NCBI GenBank assembly: GCA_947371715.1
Contig: CANBQQ010000163.1
Span: 1 to 7,169 of the forward strand
Source of the DNA: Flavipsychrobacter stenotrophus
GTDB taxonomy: Bacteria > Bacteroidota > Bacteroidia > Chitinophagales > Chitinophagaceae
Length of the DNA stretch: 7,169 bases
Direction: 5' to 3'
Below the pieces are notes generated by a model. That model had not been told where the DNA came from and did no database searches. It was given only the letters and a program-made list of their open reading frames with translations. Position numbers and translations under genes: made by a program. Shown piece after piece: positions 1 through 6,190 of this stretch (positions within the stretch are counted from its first letter, which is position 1; each line of letters starts with the position of its first letter).

Positions 1-1343
1 ATCACGATGATCTTCTTACACCTAACTGCCTTTTCGAATTTGTTAAGCACATCAACCAATACCCAGAGGATCAAATTATCTATTCTGACGAGGATAAGAT
101 AGACGATCATGGAGTTTACAGTTCACCACATTTCAAACCCAACTGGGCACCCGATAATCTGCTTTCCAGAAATTATATGGGCCATGTCATCGTGATGACT
201 AAGAAACTGGTGGACAAAGTAGGAGGATTTCGTCTTGGCTATGAAGGCAGCCAGGATTACGATCTGCTTCTCCGCGCTACTGAATTGACCACCCATATCG
301 GGCACATACCTAAAGTACTCTACCACTGGCGTATCCATGCACTGTCTGTTGCAGCCCCATCGGGCGATGCTAAGCCATATGCCTATGTGGCCGCTCGTAA
401 TGCATTAAATGATGCGTTGGTAAGGCGTAATACTCCTGGGCTTGCCGAAGATATTACCGATACACCCGGTGGATACAAAATAAAATACGAGATAACAAAG
501 CCTGGTAAGGTTAGTATTATAATACCTACTAAGAATCATGCAGCACTACTGGACAAGGCGTTGAGATCTATTATTGATCTGACAGAATATAAAAATTACG
601 AGATCATACTGTTGAACAACAACAGCGATGCTCCTGATTTTTTTGAACTGGTAGAGCGCTATACGAAGGCATATGGCGATATTTTTAAGTGCTATGATGC
701 CACGTTCCCGTTCAACTTCTCAAAACTTATGAATTTCGGTCGTTCAAAAGCCACAGGCGATTATCTCCTTTTGCTGAATAACGATATTGAAGTAATACAC
801 GGTGACTGGATAACGCAAATGATTTCATTTGCCCAGCGGGATGCAACGGGTGCTGTAGGTGTAAAGCTTCTCTACCCCGACGATACAATCCAGCATGCCG
901 GGGTTGTTTTAGGTTTGGGAGGAGCAGCTGCACACGTATTCGCTAATGTACACAGATCAGAAAGAGGGTACTTTAACTATATCAAATCACTAAACAATTA
1001 TTCATCTGTTACCGGTGCATGCATAATGGTAAGAACCACCATATTCGATGAAGTTGGTGGATTTGACGAATCTCTGCGGGTAGAGTATAACGATATAGAT
1101 TTCTGCCTTAAATTATTGACAAAGGGGTATTTCAATGTATATGTACCCGATGTTGAGCTATATCATTATGAATCAGCATCTAGAGGACAACCTTATCTCA
1201 ACAAGCAAAATTGGGAACAACATGAAATTGATTATAATATATTCAGAGGAAAATGGTTAAATTATATTAACAATGATCCCTTCTACAACCCCAATTTAAG
1301 TGTTAATACCAATGATTTTCAACTAGATATACACAAAATATAG
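1..1343 (+). CDS. Two-domain family 2 glycosyltransferase, 5' end missing
   Basis: The frame is open from the first full codon (position 3) to the TAG at 1341-1343, giving 446 visible residues. The ATG at 177 is internal, because the codons before it already encode glycosyltransferase sequence. Visible residues 1-115 are the back half of a first GT-A domain: an HDD metal-binding motif at 1-3, SDEDK further on, and GSQDYDLLLRA near residue 85. A complete second GT-A domain starts near residue 169 with the strand KVSIIIPTKN, has LLLLNNDIEV (the DXD-like site) near 256-264, and ends with the acceptor-side HYESASRG near 388-395. Tandem GT2 proteins of this type build O-antigen or exopolysaccharide by adding sugars from nucleotide donors on the cytoplasmic face. 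The donor and acceptor cannot be read from sequence. The sugar transferase gene downstream fits a polysaccharide cluster. The family assignment is firm; the linkage made is unknown. Confidence 0.93.
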   Translation, partial: HDDLLTPNCLFEFVKHINQYPEDQIIYSDEDKIDDHGVYSSPHFKPNWAPDNLLSRNYMGHVIVMTKKLVDKVGGFRLGYEGSQDYDLLLRATELTTHIGHIPKVLYHWRIHALSVAAPSGDAKPYAYVAARNALNDALVRRNTPGLAEDITDTPGGYKIKYEITKPGKVSIIIPTKNHAALLDKALRSIIDLTEYKNYEIILLNNNSDAPDFFELVERYTKAYGDIFKCYDATFPFNFSKLMNFGRSKATGDYLLLLNNDIEVIHGDWITQMISFAQRDATGAVGVKLLYPDDTIQHAGVVLGLGGAAAHVFANVHRSERGYFNYIKSLNNYSSVTGACIMVRTTIFDEVGGFDESLRVEYNDIDFCLKLLTKGYFNVYVPDVELYHYESASRGQPYLNKQNWEQHEIDYNIFRGKWLNYINNDPFYNPNLSVNTNDFQLDIHKI

Positions 1344-1401
1344 TTTTTTAATAAATTTAACCATCATGACCAGTATGTGCTGATATTCCAAAATGTAGCA
1401 C

Positions 1402-1409
1402 GATATTTG
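1402..1409 (+). promoter_or_regulatory. Probable -7 promoter element for the sugar transferase gene
   Basis: GATATTTG matches the Bacteroidota -7 consensus TAnnTTTG at all fixed positions but the first, and is followed by C as in the other promoters of this window. A weak TGTG at 1376-1379 is a possible -33 element. Transcription would start near 1414, leaving a leader of about 30 nt that consists largely of an inverted repeat. This implies the sugar transferase need not depend on readthrough from the glycosyltransferase gene 101 bp upstream. Confidence 0.5.
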
Positions 1410-1415
1410 CACTCC

Positions 1416-1437
1416 AAAAGTAAATAGCATTACTTTT
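1416..1437. repeat. Inverted repeat AAAAGTAA-N6-TTACTTTT in the sugar transferase leader
   Basis: The two 8-bp arms (1416-1423 and 1430-1437) are perfect reverse complements around ATAGCA. The element lies between the predicted transcription start and the ATG at 1445. It could be a DNA operator or a weak leader hairpin; with one G-C pair per arm the RNA stem would be marginal. The 10-mer CAAAAGTAAA at its left edge recurs at 6014-6023 in front of the DUF2089 gene, also as one arm of an inverted repeat. Confidence 0.5.
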
Positions 1438-1444
1438 CATTTAG

Positions 1445-2185
1445 ATGGAGCATAACTCAACATTAGAATTTACAGTGGAACGAACGCCTATAGTTTCCAT
1501 TCCACAGTCAAACATATCTAATATTAGGTATATGTTTCAGGAGATCAATCAATTGTACCTGGAGCATAAACCTGCCGCTTATTACTATCCTATAAAAAGG
1601 TTGGTGGATATTACAATGTCATCTATCTTCATTTTATTGGTTATGTCATGGCTAACTCCAATACTCGCCCTACTCATAAAGCTCAGCTCTAAAGGACCGG
1701 TTTTTTTCATACAAAAACGTACTGGTTTGATGGGCGCTGAATTTAACTGCTATAAATTTCGTACCATGTACGTTAATGACGAAGCAGACACTACACAGGT
1801 TTCTATCAATGATAAGCGTATTACCGGTGTAGGAAAATTCCTCAGAATCAGCCATCTCGATGAGACCGCACAATTTTTTAATGTCTTTTTAGGCCAGATG
1901 AGTATTGTGGGTCCACGTCCGCACATGGTATACCATACTAATTACTATTCTGAGGTAATCCCTTATTACAATCTTCGTCTCGAAGTAAAACCCGGCATGA
2001 CCGGTATGGCGCAGATAAAGGATTATATAGGCGAAATAAACGGCGAGCGTGAATTACGCAAACGTATTCAGTGGGACATATATTACATGAAGCACCGTAG
2101 CCTCCTGCTGGATCTTCAGATACTCATTACTACTGCCCGTAAGGTATTTATCAAGGCAGCAGATTTCATTTCTAAAAAAGACTAA
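1445..2185 (+). CDS. Polyprenyl-phosphate sugar-1-phosphate transferase (WcaJ/WbaP-type catalytic domain)
   Basis: Enzymes of this family move a sugar-1-phosphate from a UDP-sugar to undecaprenyl phosphate at the inner membrane, the first step of building an exopolysaccharide or O-antigen repeat unit. The 246-residue protein has a polar N-terminus of about 48 residues, then PIKRLVD and a single hydrophobic segment at about 55-79, as expected for the re-entrant membrane helix. The catalytic core follows: KFRTM at 104-108, the Asp-Glu dyad in LDET (D139, E140), VGPRPH at 155-160 and KPGMTG at 182-187. The usual LDELPQ reads LDETAQ, so only the residues after the dyad differ. It lacks the N-terminal multi-membrane and nucleotide-binding part of full-length WcaJ-type proteins (about 460 residues), so it is a catalytic-domain-only form. 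The ATG at 1445 is the only sensible start after the promoter. Sugar specificity is unknown; glucose or galactose is usual. Confidence 0.93.
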   Translation: MEHNSTLEFTVERTPIVSIPQSNISNIRYMFQEINQLYLEHKPAAYYYPIKRLVDITMSSIFILLVMSWLTPILALLIKLSSKGPVFFIQKRTGLMGAEFNCYKFRTMYVNDEADTTQVSINDKRITGVGKFLRISHLDETAQFFNVFLGQMSIVGPRPHMVYHTNYYSEVIPYYNLRLEVKPGMTGMAQIKDYIGEINGERELRKRIQWDIYYMKHRSLLLDLQILITTARKVFIKAADFISKKD

Positions 2186-2223
2186 GTCTTACACAGTCAC
2201 AGTTTTATAACATTAAGGGGGCA

Positions 2224-2242
2224 TAGTTTTTATATATCTTTA
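2224..2242 (+). promoter_or_regulatory. Possible promoter for the universal stress protein gene
   Basis: Two overlapping candidates fit the Bacteroidota -7 consensus TAnnTTTG with one mismatch each: TAGTTTTT at 2224-2231 and TATCTTTA at 2235-2242. Neither has a convincing -33 TTTG. The downstream one would give a leader of roughly 12 nt before the ATG at 2259. The 73-bp gap after the sugar transferase and the change of functional theme support separate transcription. Confidence 0.35.
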
Positions 2243-2258
2243 TGTAAAATCTCATCCT

Positions 2259-3083
2259 ATGCCTTTCATCATTGCAGCAACAGACTTTTCAAGTGTAGCA
2301 GATAATGCTGTGAGATATGCATGCGATCTTGCACTGGCGCAAAATGCAGACGTTACTATCCTTCACACTTATTCCATTCCACTCACACTGGGCGACATGA
2401 CTGTTCCCCTGCCGGCAAGCGAATTCAGGGAAGATGCAGAAATAACTCTTAATAAATTAATAGCAGAACTCGGACATCAATACCCTCAGATAACATTCAG
2501 AAAAGCTGTCATCTATGGCAATGTTATTGATGCTATTAATGGGCTCATCGGAGATGATGAACCACCAATGTTCGTATTAGTGGGCAATAGCTATTCACAG
2601 GAAAATACATCATGGATGGATAGCACCTTACTCGAGGCTTTCAGAAGTCTTAAATTCCCTATTCTGGCAATTCCCCCCGATACACAATATGAGCAGGTGC
2701 GCAAAATTGGCTTCGTTTACGACAATGAGTTAGGTGGCAGCGAACATGCGCTGCAGCAGCTGGCACAACTGGCATTGACACTGGGAGCTGAACTACACAT
2801 ACACAACAATCAACGGGAACCTGAAGAAGGAGAAATGAATGTCGAGATAAATAATGGAGCAAGAGGATTATTGATGCCCGCAAACCCGCTGTACCACTAT
2901 AGTTTTGGAGAAGATGTAGATTCATCGATACTTGACTTTGTGGCAAAGTACCACCTTGACTGGCTTATACTTATGCCCCGCAGACATTCATTTTTCGAAA
3001 ACCTGTTTCATAAAAGCCACACAAAAGCCATAGTTAACACCAGCTATATTCCCATAATGGCACTCCACGAAACCGACGTCTAG
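2259..3083 (+). CDS. Universal stress protein, tandem UspA domains
   Basis: The 274-residue product is a cytoplasmic two-domain Usp. Domain 1 (about 1-140) opens with the signature strand FIIAATDFS, continues with ADNAVRYACDLA and VTILHTYS, and closes with FPILAIP. Domain 2 (about 148-271) opens with VRKIGFVYDNE, has ALQQLAQLALTLGAELHIHN, and closes with IPIMALH. The ATP-binding signature of the family (GxxG, nine residues, then G and S/T) is missing from both domains: the equivalent stretch in domain 2 reads MPRRHSFFENLFHKSHTK. This is common among Bacteroidota members and suggests a non-nucleotide-binding form. Usp proteins help cells through starvation, redox and other stress, but no specific partner can be named. 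The gene is convergent with mqnA and the last bases of the two reading frames overlap. Confidence 0.9.
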   Translation: MPFIIAATDFSSVADNAVRYACDLALAQNADVTILHTYSIPLTLGDMTVPLPASEFREDAEITLNKLIAELGHQYPQITFRKAVIYGNVIDAINGLIGDDEPPMFVLVGNSYSQENTSWMDSTLLEAFRSLKFPILAIPPDTQYEQVRKIGFVYDNELGGSEHALQQLAQLALTLGAELHIHNNQREPEEGEMNVEINNGARGLLMPANPLYHYSFGEDVDSSILDFVAKYHLDWLILMPRRHSFFENLFHKSHTKAIVNTSYIPIMALHETDV

Positions 3084-3817
3084 ATAAGTTCCAGGAAACG
3101 CTTTAAGCCTGCTCTTTTCTGCTCGTCCAGCACATACTTGATATTGTCGGTATAGTAGGTATACAAACTATATTCAGGAAAAGGGTTGGCAGCAATGATA
3201 TCATCAAGGTGATCAAAACCAATTGCGTTAGCCTTATTAAATTTTTCTATAAAATCCACCGGCAGATCCTTGTTAGCTATCCATGCAGCAAAGATGAAAT
3301 CCAAACCAGTATAGTCTTTCCATGCGGCTGAAAGGTCATAGACATATTTAAAATTATCCAACTGCTGCAGCGCTCTGTCACCTATGATCACGCCTGCATT
3401 CTTTCCTTTAATGTCATGATCAATGTAGTCAACAGCTGCCTGCCTGTAAACAACATCCTTCTTCCAGTGATGTTCCAATAAGACCTGCGCCAACCTTACA
3501 GAAGTACGTGATTGGTAATCAAGATATACTACCTCAATTTCCTCCATCGGCACGTGACTAAACAACGCTACAGAGACTACATTGCCGTCCGTAGCTATAC
3601 CATAGTCACTGATTATGCGTGCGCCCTCTATCTGCGGCATAGCAGCCACAGGCAACAACGCAAGATCTATTGACCCTTCCTGTAGTCTACGGGCAAGATT
3701 AGCCGGAAAATCTACCACCAACTCTATATCATTCATCACATCGCTACGCTCAATACCATATAACAATGGCTTTGTATTGAGGTAACTTACCGCGGCTACT
3801 TTTATCTTATTGCTCAA
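3080..3817 (-). CDS. mqnA: Chorismate dehydratase MqnA, menaquinone synthesis (futalosine pathway)
   Basis: MqnA removes water from chorismate to give 3-enolpyruvyl-benzoate, the first step of the futalosine route to menaquinone. With the start chosen here the protein has 245 residues and the expected periplasmic-binding-protein-like fold. Family motifs are SYLNTKP at 11-17, DLALLPVAA near 51-59, LDYQSRTSV at 99-107, IIGDRAL at 144-150 and TGLDFIFAAW at 170-179. The last usually reads TGLPF, so D for P is a small oddity. The longest open frame begins at another TTG (3865), but its first 16 residues (with CSAYLCG) do not look like the family, and a perfect -7 promoter element lies at 3840-3847 inside that extension. 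The TTG at 3817 is the only usual start codon between that promoter and the conserved IKVAAVSYLN. The related MqnD is less likely given these motifs. No other mqn gene is visible. Confidence 0.9.
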   Translation of the reverse strand: MSNKIKVAAVSYLNTKPLLYGIERSDVMNDIELVVDFPANLARRLQEGSIDLALLPVAAMPQIEGARIISDYGIATDGNVVSVALFSHVPMEEIEVVYLDYQSRTSVRLAQVLLEHHWKKDVVYRQAAVDYIDHDIKGKNAGVIIGDRALQQLDNFKYVYDLSAAWKDYTGLDFIFAAWIANKDLPVDFIEKFNKANAIGFDHLDDIIAANPFPEYSLYTYYTDNIKYVLDEQKRAGLKRFLELI

Positions 3818-3839
3818 GTTGGTATAGAAAATTTGCCCG

Positions 3840-3847
3840 CAAAGATA
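3840..3847 (-). promoter_or_regulatory. -7 promoter element for mqnA
   Basis: Read on the minus strand the bases are TATCTTTG followed by CGGGC, a perfect match to the Bacteroidota TAnnTTTG -7 element. Transcription would start near 3835, about 18 nt before the TTG start at 3817. No good -33 TTTG is present at the expected spacing. The position rules out translation from 3865 on this transcript and so decides the mqnA start. Confidence 0.65.
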
Positions 3848-3878
3848 AGCGGAGCACAATTGCAATCGGTCACTACAC

Positions 3879-5144
3879 CTACTTTTTAATAAAACTTATT
3901 ATGGCGCTTGCCAGGCCGGGAGTAAGCGACAAGTCAGCGTTTTTGTACGTCGCCAGGTTCTTTTCATAGTCATGTGCGGCATCTTTCAATGCATGGGTCA
4001 TATCTTTAAATATCACCAGTTTTGCCGCCGGTAGCGCTTTCTTCAATTGCTGTGCATTAGCTGTTGCTACCTGCACATCATTATCACCCTGCACCAGCAT
4101 TACAGGTATTTTCAATTTCTTTATCGCTGACTGAGGATCGTATTTCAACCAAGACCTCATGTAAGGTTGAATAGACGGGCGGAATAACATCATCAGATCT
4201 GCGTGTATATTCGTTACGCTATATCCCTTCTTTAAACTGTCCATTATGACGTCGGCATTTTTCCTCACGTCAGCCGGAAATGATGCAAGCTGCACTTTCA
4301 GTACTTTATCTGCCGGGGCAGCGATCCCCGATATTGATATATACTTCTTCGCCCTACCCTTTCCAGCGGCTATCATACCCACCAGCGATCCTTCACTATG
4401 ACCGGCTACAATTACGCCCGAAAACCGCTCATCCTTATTCAGCATAGCCACAAACCCTGAAGCATCATTTACCATATCGTCAAAACTCATATCCTCTTCA
4501 CTTTTGCTTGCCGCAGTACTCTCTCCTATTCCGCGTTTATCATATCGCACACAGGCAATTCCGGCATTTCTCAGCGAATCGGCCAGCAATCTGTATGATG
4601 CCGCAGTGATACCCAAAGTACTATTACCATCTCTGTCAGTAGGTCCCGACCCTGCTATAAGCAATACAACAGGCACCTTACCTTTCGTTTCAGGCATGGT
4701 CAGTGTCCCATGTATTACCGCCCCTTCACGAGTCATTGATATTTCCGTCGCTCCTGCTTCAGCCTTCTTATTTTCATCGGTCTTGTCAGGTGTAAACCTG
4801 AACACATCCATTTTTTTATTTTCATCAAGAGACGCTATCAATATCGCATTCACATTTTTGAATGCCACCTTGTAATACGTCATCTTCCCCTCAGTACTTG
4901 AATATTTATACGAATTGAAATCACCCATCTGCCCGTGCAATTGCTGCATCATTGCTTTAGTCTTTTCCAGGGGCATCAGTTGCTGTATTCTGCCCGACAT
5001 CATAGTATAAAGGCTATCTGTCTGGTCGGCATTAAAATACTGCTGGAACCTGCCCACAACAGCATCCACATCCTTGTGTTCTTGTCCGCACACAGTGCCT
5101 GCTACGCTGCAGGCTACCAAAAAAGAAACAATGATCTTTTTCAT
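3879..5144 (-). CDS. Exported alpha/beta hydrolase with N-terminal DUF3887-like domain
   Basis: This 421-residue protein begins with a Sec signal peptide (MKKIIVSFLVAC...), probably cut after VCG at residue 20; the Cys at 19 is not in a good lipobox. Residues about 24-115 resemble DUF3887, a small NTF2-like domain often placed before hydrolases. The alpha/beta hydrolase domain (about 133-421) has the oxyanion-side loop AGSGPTDRDGN at 164-174, YDKRGIGES at 201-209, the nucleophile elbow GHSEG with Ser250, the acid in QGDNDVQV (probably Asp356), and the catalytic His384 in DMTHALK. The triad is therefore complete and the enzyme should be an active periplasmic serine esterase, acylhydrolase or peptidase of the S33-like group. 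The substrate is unknown. It lies 22 bp behind the Yip1-like gene with no clear promoter between, so it is probably the last gene of that operon. Confidence 0.88.
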   Translation of the reverse strand: MKKIIVSFLVACSVAGTVCGQEHKDVDAVVGRFQQYFNADQTDSLYTMMSGRIQQLMPLEKTKAMMQQLHGQMGDFNSYKYSSTEGKMTYYKVAFKNVNAILIASLDENKKMDVFRFTPDKTDENKKAEAGATEISMTREGAVIHGTLTMPETKGKVPVVLLIAGSGPTDRDGNSTLGITAASYRLLADSLRNAGIACVRYDKRGIGESTAASKSEEDMSFDDMVNDASGFVAMLNKDERFSGVIVAGHSEGSLVGMIAAGKGRAKKYISISGIAAPADKVLKVQLASFPADVRKNADVIMDSLKKGYSVTNIHADLMMLFRPSIQPYMRSWLKYDPQSAIKKLKIPVMLVQGDNDVQVATANAQQLKKALPAAKLVIFKDMTHALKDAAHDYEKNLATYKNADLSLTPGLASAIISFIKK

Positions 5145-5166
5145 AAAATATTTTAAGATGTTACAA

Positions 5167-5718
5167 TTAGGAATGAGGATATAACTGACTACAGCAATAA
5201 AATGCTGATATCTCTGCGATCAGCAGGCAAACTATGAATATAGAGACCGCCTTGCTTCCTTTAATATTACAGGATACAGAAAATGCATTGTAGGAAAGCG
5301 CTACCATCCATATCACGAAAACAAACCCAACCAACGCCAATACAATAACACCCGCAGTAATATCAGCAAGCCCGCGTATGTCTGCTGGTAATCCAAACCC
5401 TGTCATAGCAGTGAGTATCATTGGCCACCGGGCAAGTGCCAGCGTACCGGCAACATCCACAAGGCGGATCTGAGATCTTGAAAAAATGCGACCGGCAGCA
5501 TAAAATGGCACAACTAAGCACAAAAATATAATTGCCTGCTCCGTAAAGGATATATATAAAGGAAGCACATCTCTGAATTTATGAAAATCGAGTACGCCAT
5601 TAAAATGAGAGCGACCAAAGAAACCAAGAAGGGCTGCCATTACCATACCAGCCAGTCCTAAAGCCAAAGCCTTACCGCCAGCTAAAAAAATGAAAGGATT
5701 AAACAATTTCGTTCTCAT
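5167..5718 (-). CDS. Yip1-like multi-pass inner-membrane protein
   Basis: The 183-residue product is very hydrophobic, with about five membrane segments near residues 15-35, 52-76, 86-108 (weaker), 118-143 and 155-174. The length, topology and polar N-terminal stretch MRTKLFNPF fit the bacterial Yip1-like family, whose function is not settled. No catalytic motif is visible. Its ATG overlaps the stop codon of the DUF2089 gene as ATGA (5715-5718), so the two genes are almost certainly translationally coupled. This makes a functional link with the zinc-ribbon protein likely: the membrane protein may sense or hold the regulator, or be its target. The Yip1 assignment rests on general resemblance rather than a strong motif. 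Confidence 0.72.
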   Translation of the reverse strand: MRTKLFNPFIFLAGGKALALGLAGMVMAALLGFFGRSHFNGVLDFHKFRDVLPLYISFTEQAIIFLCLVVPFYAAGRIFSRSQIRLVDVAGTLALARWPMILTAMTGFGLPADIRGLADITAGVIVLALVGFVFVIWMVALSYNAFSVSCNIKGSKAVSIFIVCLLIAEISAFYCCSQLYPHS

Positions 5719-6005
5719 ATTTCCCCAGTTGATTTCTTCTGTACCACACCTAATTTAAGGATAACATCATCAAGCATATTACGTACCGTAGGGTAACTCA
5801 GTCCCAGGTCCTGAGCCATTATTTTAAGGCTGCCGCTGCACTTTACAAAGCTGATAATGAATTGCTGGTCCTCTTCTGTAAGACTGGCAAGTGCCGGCAA
5901 ATTGTAGTTTCCGGACACTTCAGTATCGCAATGGCTGCAGATAAGGCTCTTTACATTAAGAAGCGAGGAGCAACTTGGACAGATATGCGGTAGTTTTTTT
6001 GCCAT
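5715..6005 (-). CDS. DUF2089 family zinc-ribbon/helix-turn-helix protein, probable regulator
   Basis: The 96-residue protein starts with a zinc ribbon made by C9-x2-C12 and C23-x2-C26 (CPSC...CSHC). A linker follows, then the conserved LTEEDQQFIISFV (about 42-54) and a helix-turn-helix at about 59-86 containing GSLKIMAQDLGLSYPTVRNML. This order is that of DUF2089. The helix-turn-helix is of the kind found in sigma-like and LuxR-like factors, so binding DNA is a reasonable inference, though I know of no characterised target. The gene heads an operon with the Yip1-like protein and the hydrolase. Its own promoter is embedded in an inverted repeat, which would suit autoregulation. The ATG at 6005 is only about eight bases from the -7 element, so the message may have almost no leader. 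Confidence 0.88.
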   Translation of the reverse strand: MAKKLPHICPSCSSLLNVKSLICSHCDTEVSGNYNLPALASLTEEDQQFIISFVKCSGSLKIMAQDLGLSYPTVRNMLDDVILKLGVVQKKSTGEI

Positions 6006-6013
6006 GTGTTAGG

Positions 6014-6021
6014 CAAAAGTA
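6014..6021 (-). promoter_or_regulatory. -7 promoter element for the DUF2089 operon
   Basis: On the minus strand the bases read TACTTTTG followed by CC, a perfect TAnnTTTG. The predicted start of transcription near 6009 leaves a leader of about 4 nt before the ATG at 6005. A TTTG -33 box is not seen; the upstream stretch is nearly pure A/T. The element forms part of the left arm of the inverted repeat at 6015-6048. Confidence 0.65.
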
Positions 6022-6048
6022 AAAAATAATTAAATAAAATTTACTTTT
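6015..6048. repeat. Inverted repeat AAAAGTAAA-N16-TTTACTTTT over the DUF2089 promoter
   Basis: Two perfect 9-bp arms lie at 6015-6023 and 6040-6048, with centres 25 bp apart. The left arm coincides with the -7 element of the DUF2089 gene. A protein bound to both arms would cover that promoter, so this is a candidate operator. The region is A/T-rich, which raises the chance of accidental symmetry, but the single G-C pair in each arm is placed symmetrically. Confidence 0.45.
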
Positions 6049-6059
6049 TCATAAATAAT

Positions 6060-6106
6060 GTTCAAAATAAAATACACAATCAGTCATTTTATTGAACTTT
6101 ATTCAA
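6060..6106. repeat. Inverted repeats built on TTCAA/TTGAA in the divergent control region
   Basis: GTTCA at 6060-6064 pairs with TGAAC at 6093-6097, and ATAAAAT at 6067-6073 pairs with ATTTTAT at 6086-6092. This gives a 12-bp stem with a two-base bulge and a 12-nt loop. A further TTCAA at 6102-6106 forms a second palindrome with TTGAA at 6092-6096 (five-base spacer). The block lies between the two divergent promoters, 49 bp upstream of the lipoprotein -7 element, and could hold sites for a regulator of either gene. Confidence 0.4.
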
Positions 6107-6154
6107 AAGACAGATTATTCACTCCGGTAATTTCCGCTATTAGAAGGGAGCAAT

Positions 6155-6162
6155 TAACTTTG
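6155..6162 (+). promoter_or_regulatory. -7 promoter element for the lipoprotein gene
   Basis: TAACTTTG followed by C is a perfect match to TAnnTTTG. TTTC at 6131-6134, with 20 bp between, is a near match to the -33 TTTG box. Transcription would begin near 6167, giving a leader of about 24 nt before the ATG at 6191, with no Shine-Dalgarno sequence in it. Confidence 0.65.
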
Positions 6163-6190
6163 CAAATGTGAACATACAATTTCCTTTATC

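Noticed and set aside
1341..1362. T-rich run after the glycosyltransferase stop as a terminator
   Set aside because: A run of six T follows the stop but no G/C-containing stem precedes it.
2659..2946. Minus-strand open frame opposite the universal stress protein
   Set aside because: Its product is Leu/Val/Cys-rich without motifs, and the plus strand carries a recognisable Usp domain.
4504..4875. Plus-strand open frame of 123 codons inside the hydrolase gene
   Set aside because: It lies opposite a well-supported gene with a complete catalytic triad, and its product has low-complexity Ser/Leu content without a family motif.
5085..5091. Cys19 of the hydrolase as a lipoprotein attachment site
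   Set aside because: The residues before it (GTV) do not make a lipobox; ordinary signal-peptidase cleavage after VCG fits better.
4935..5156. Plus-strand open frame over the hydrolase signal-peptide region
   Set aside because: It is antisense to the hydrolase N-terminus, with no promoter and no recognisable protein.
5145..5166. Separate promoter for the hydrolase gene
   Set aside because: The minus-strand bases include TATTTTAT but lack the TTTG end, and the 22-bp gap is typical of an operon.
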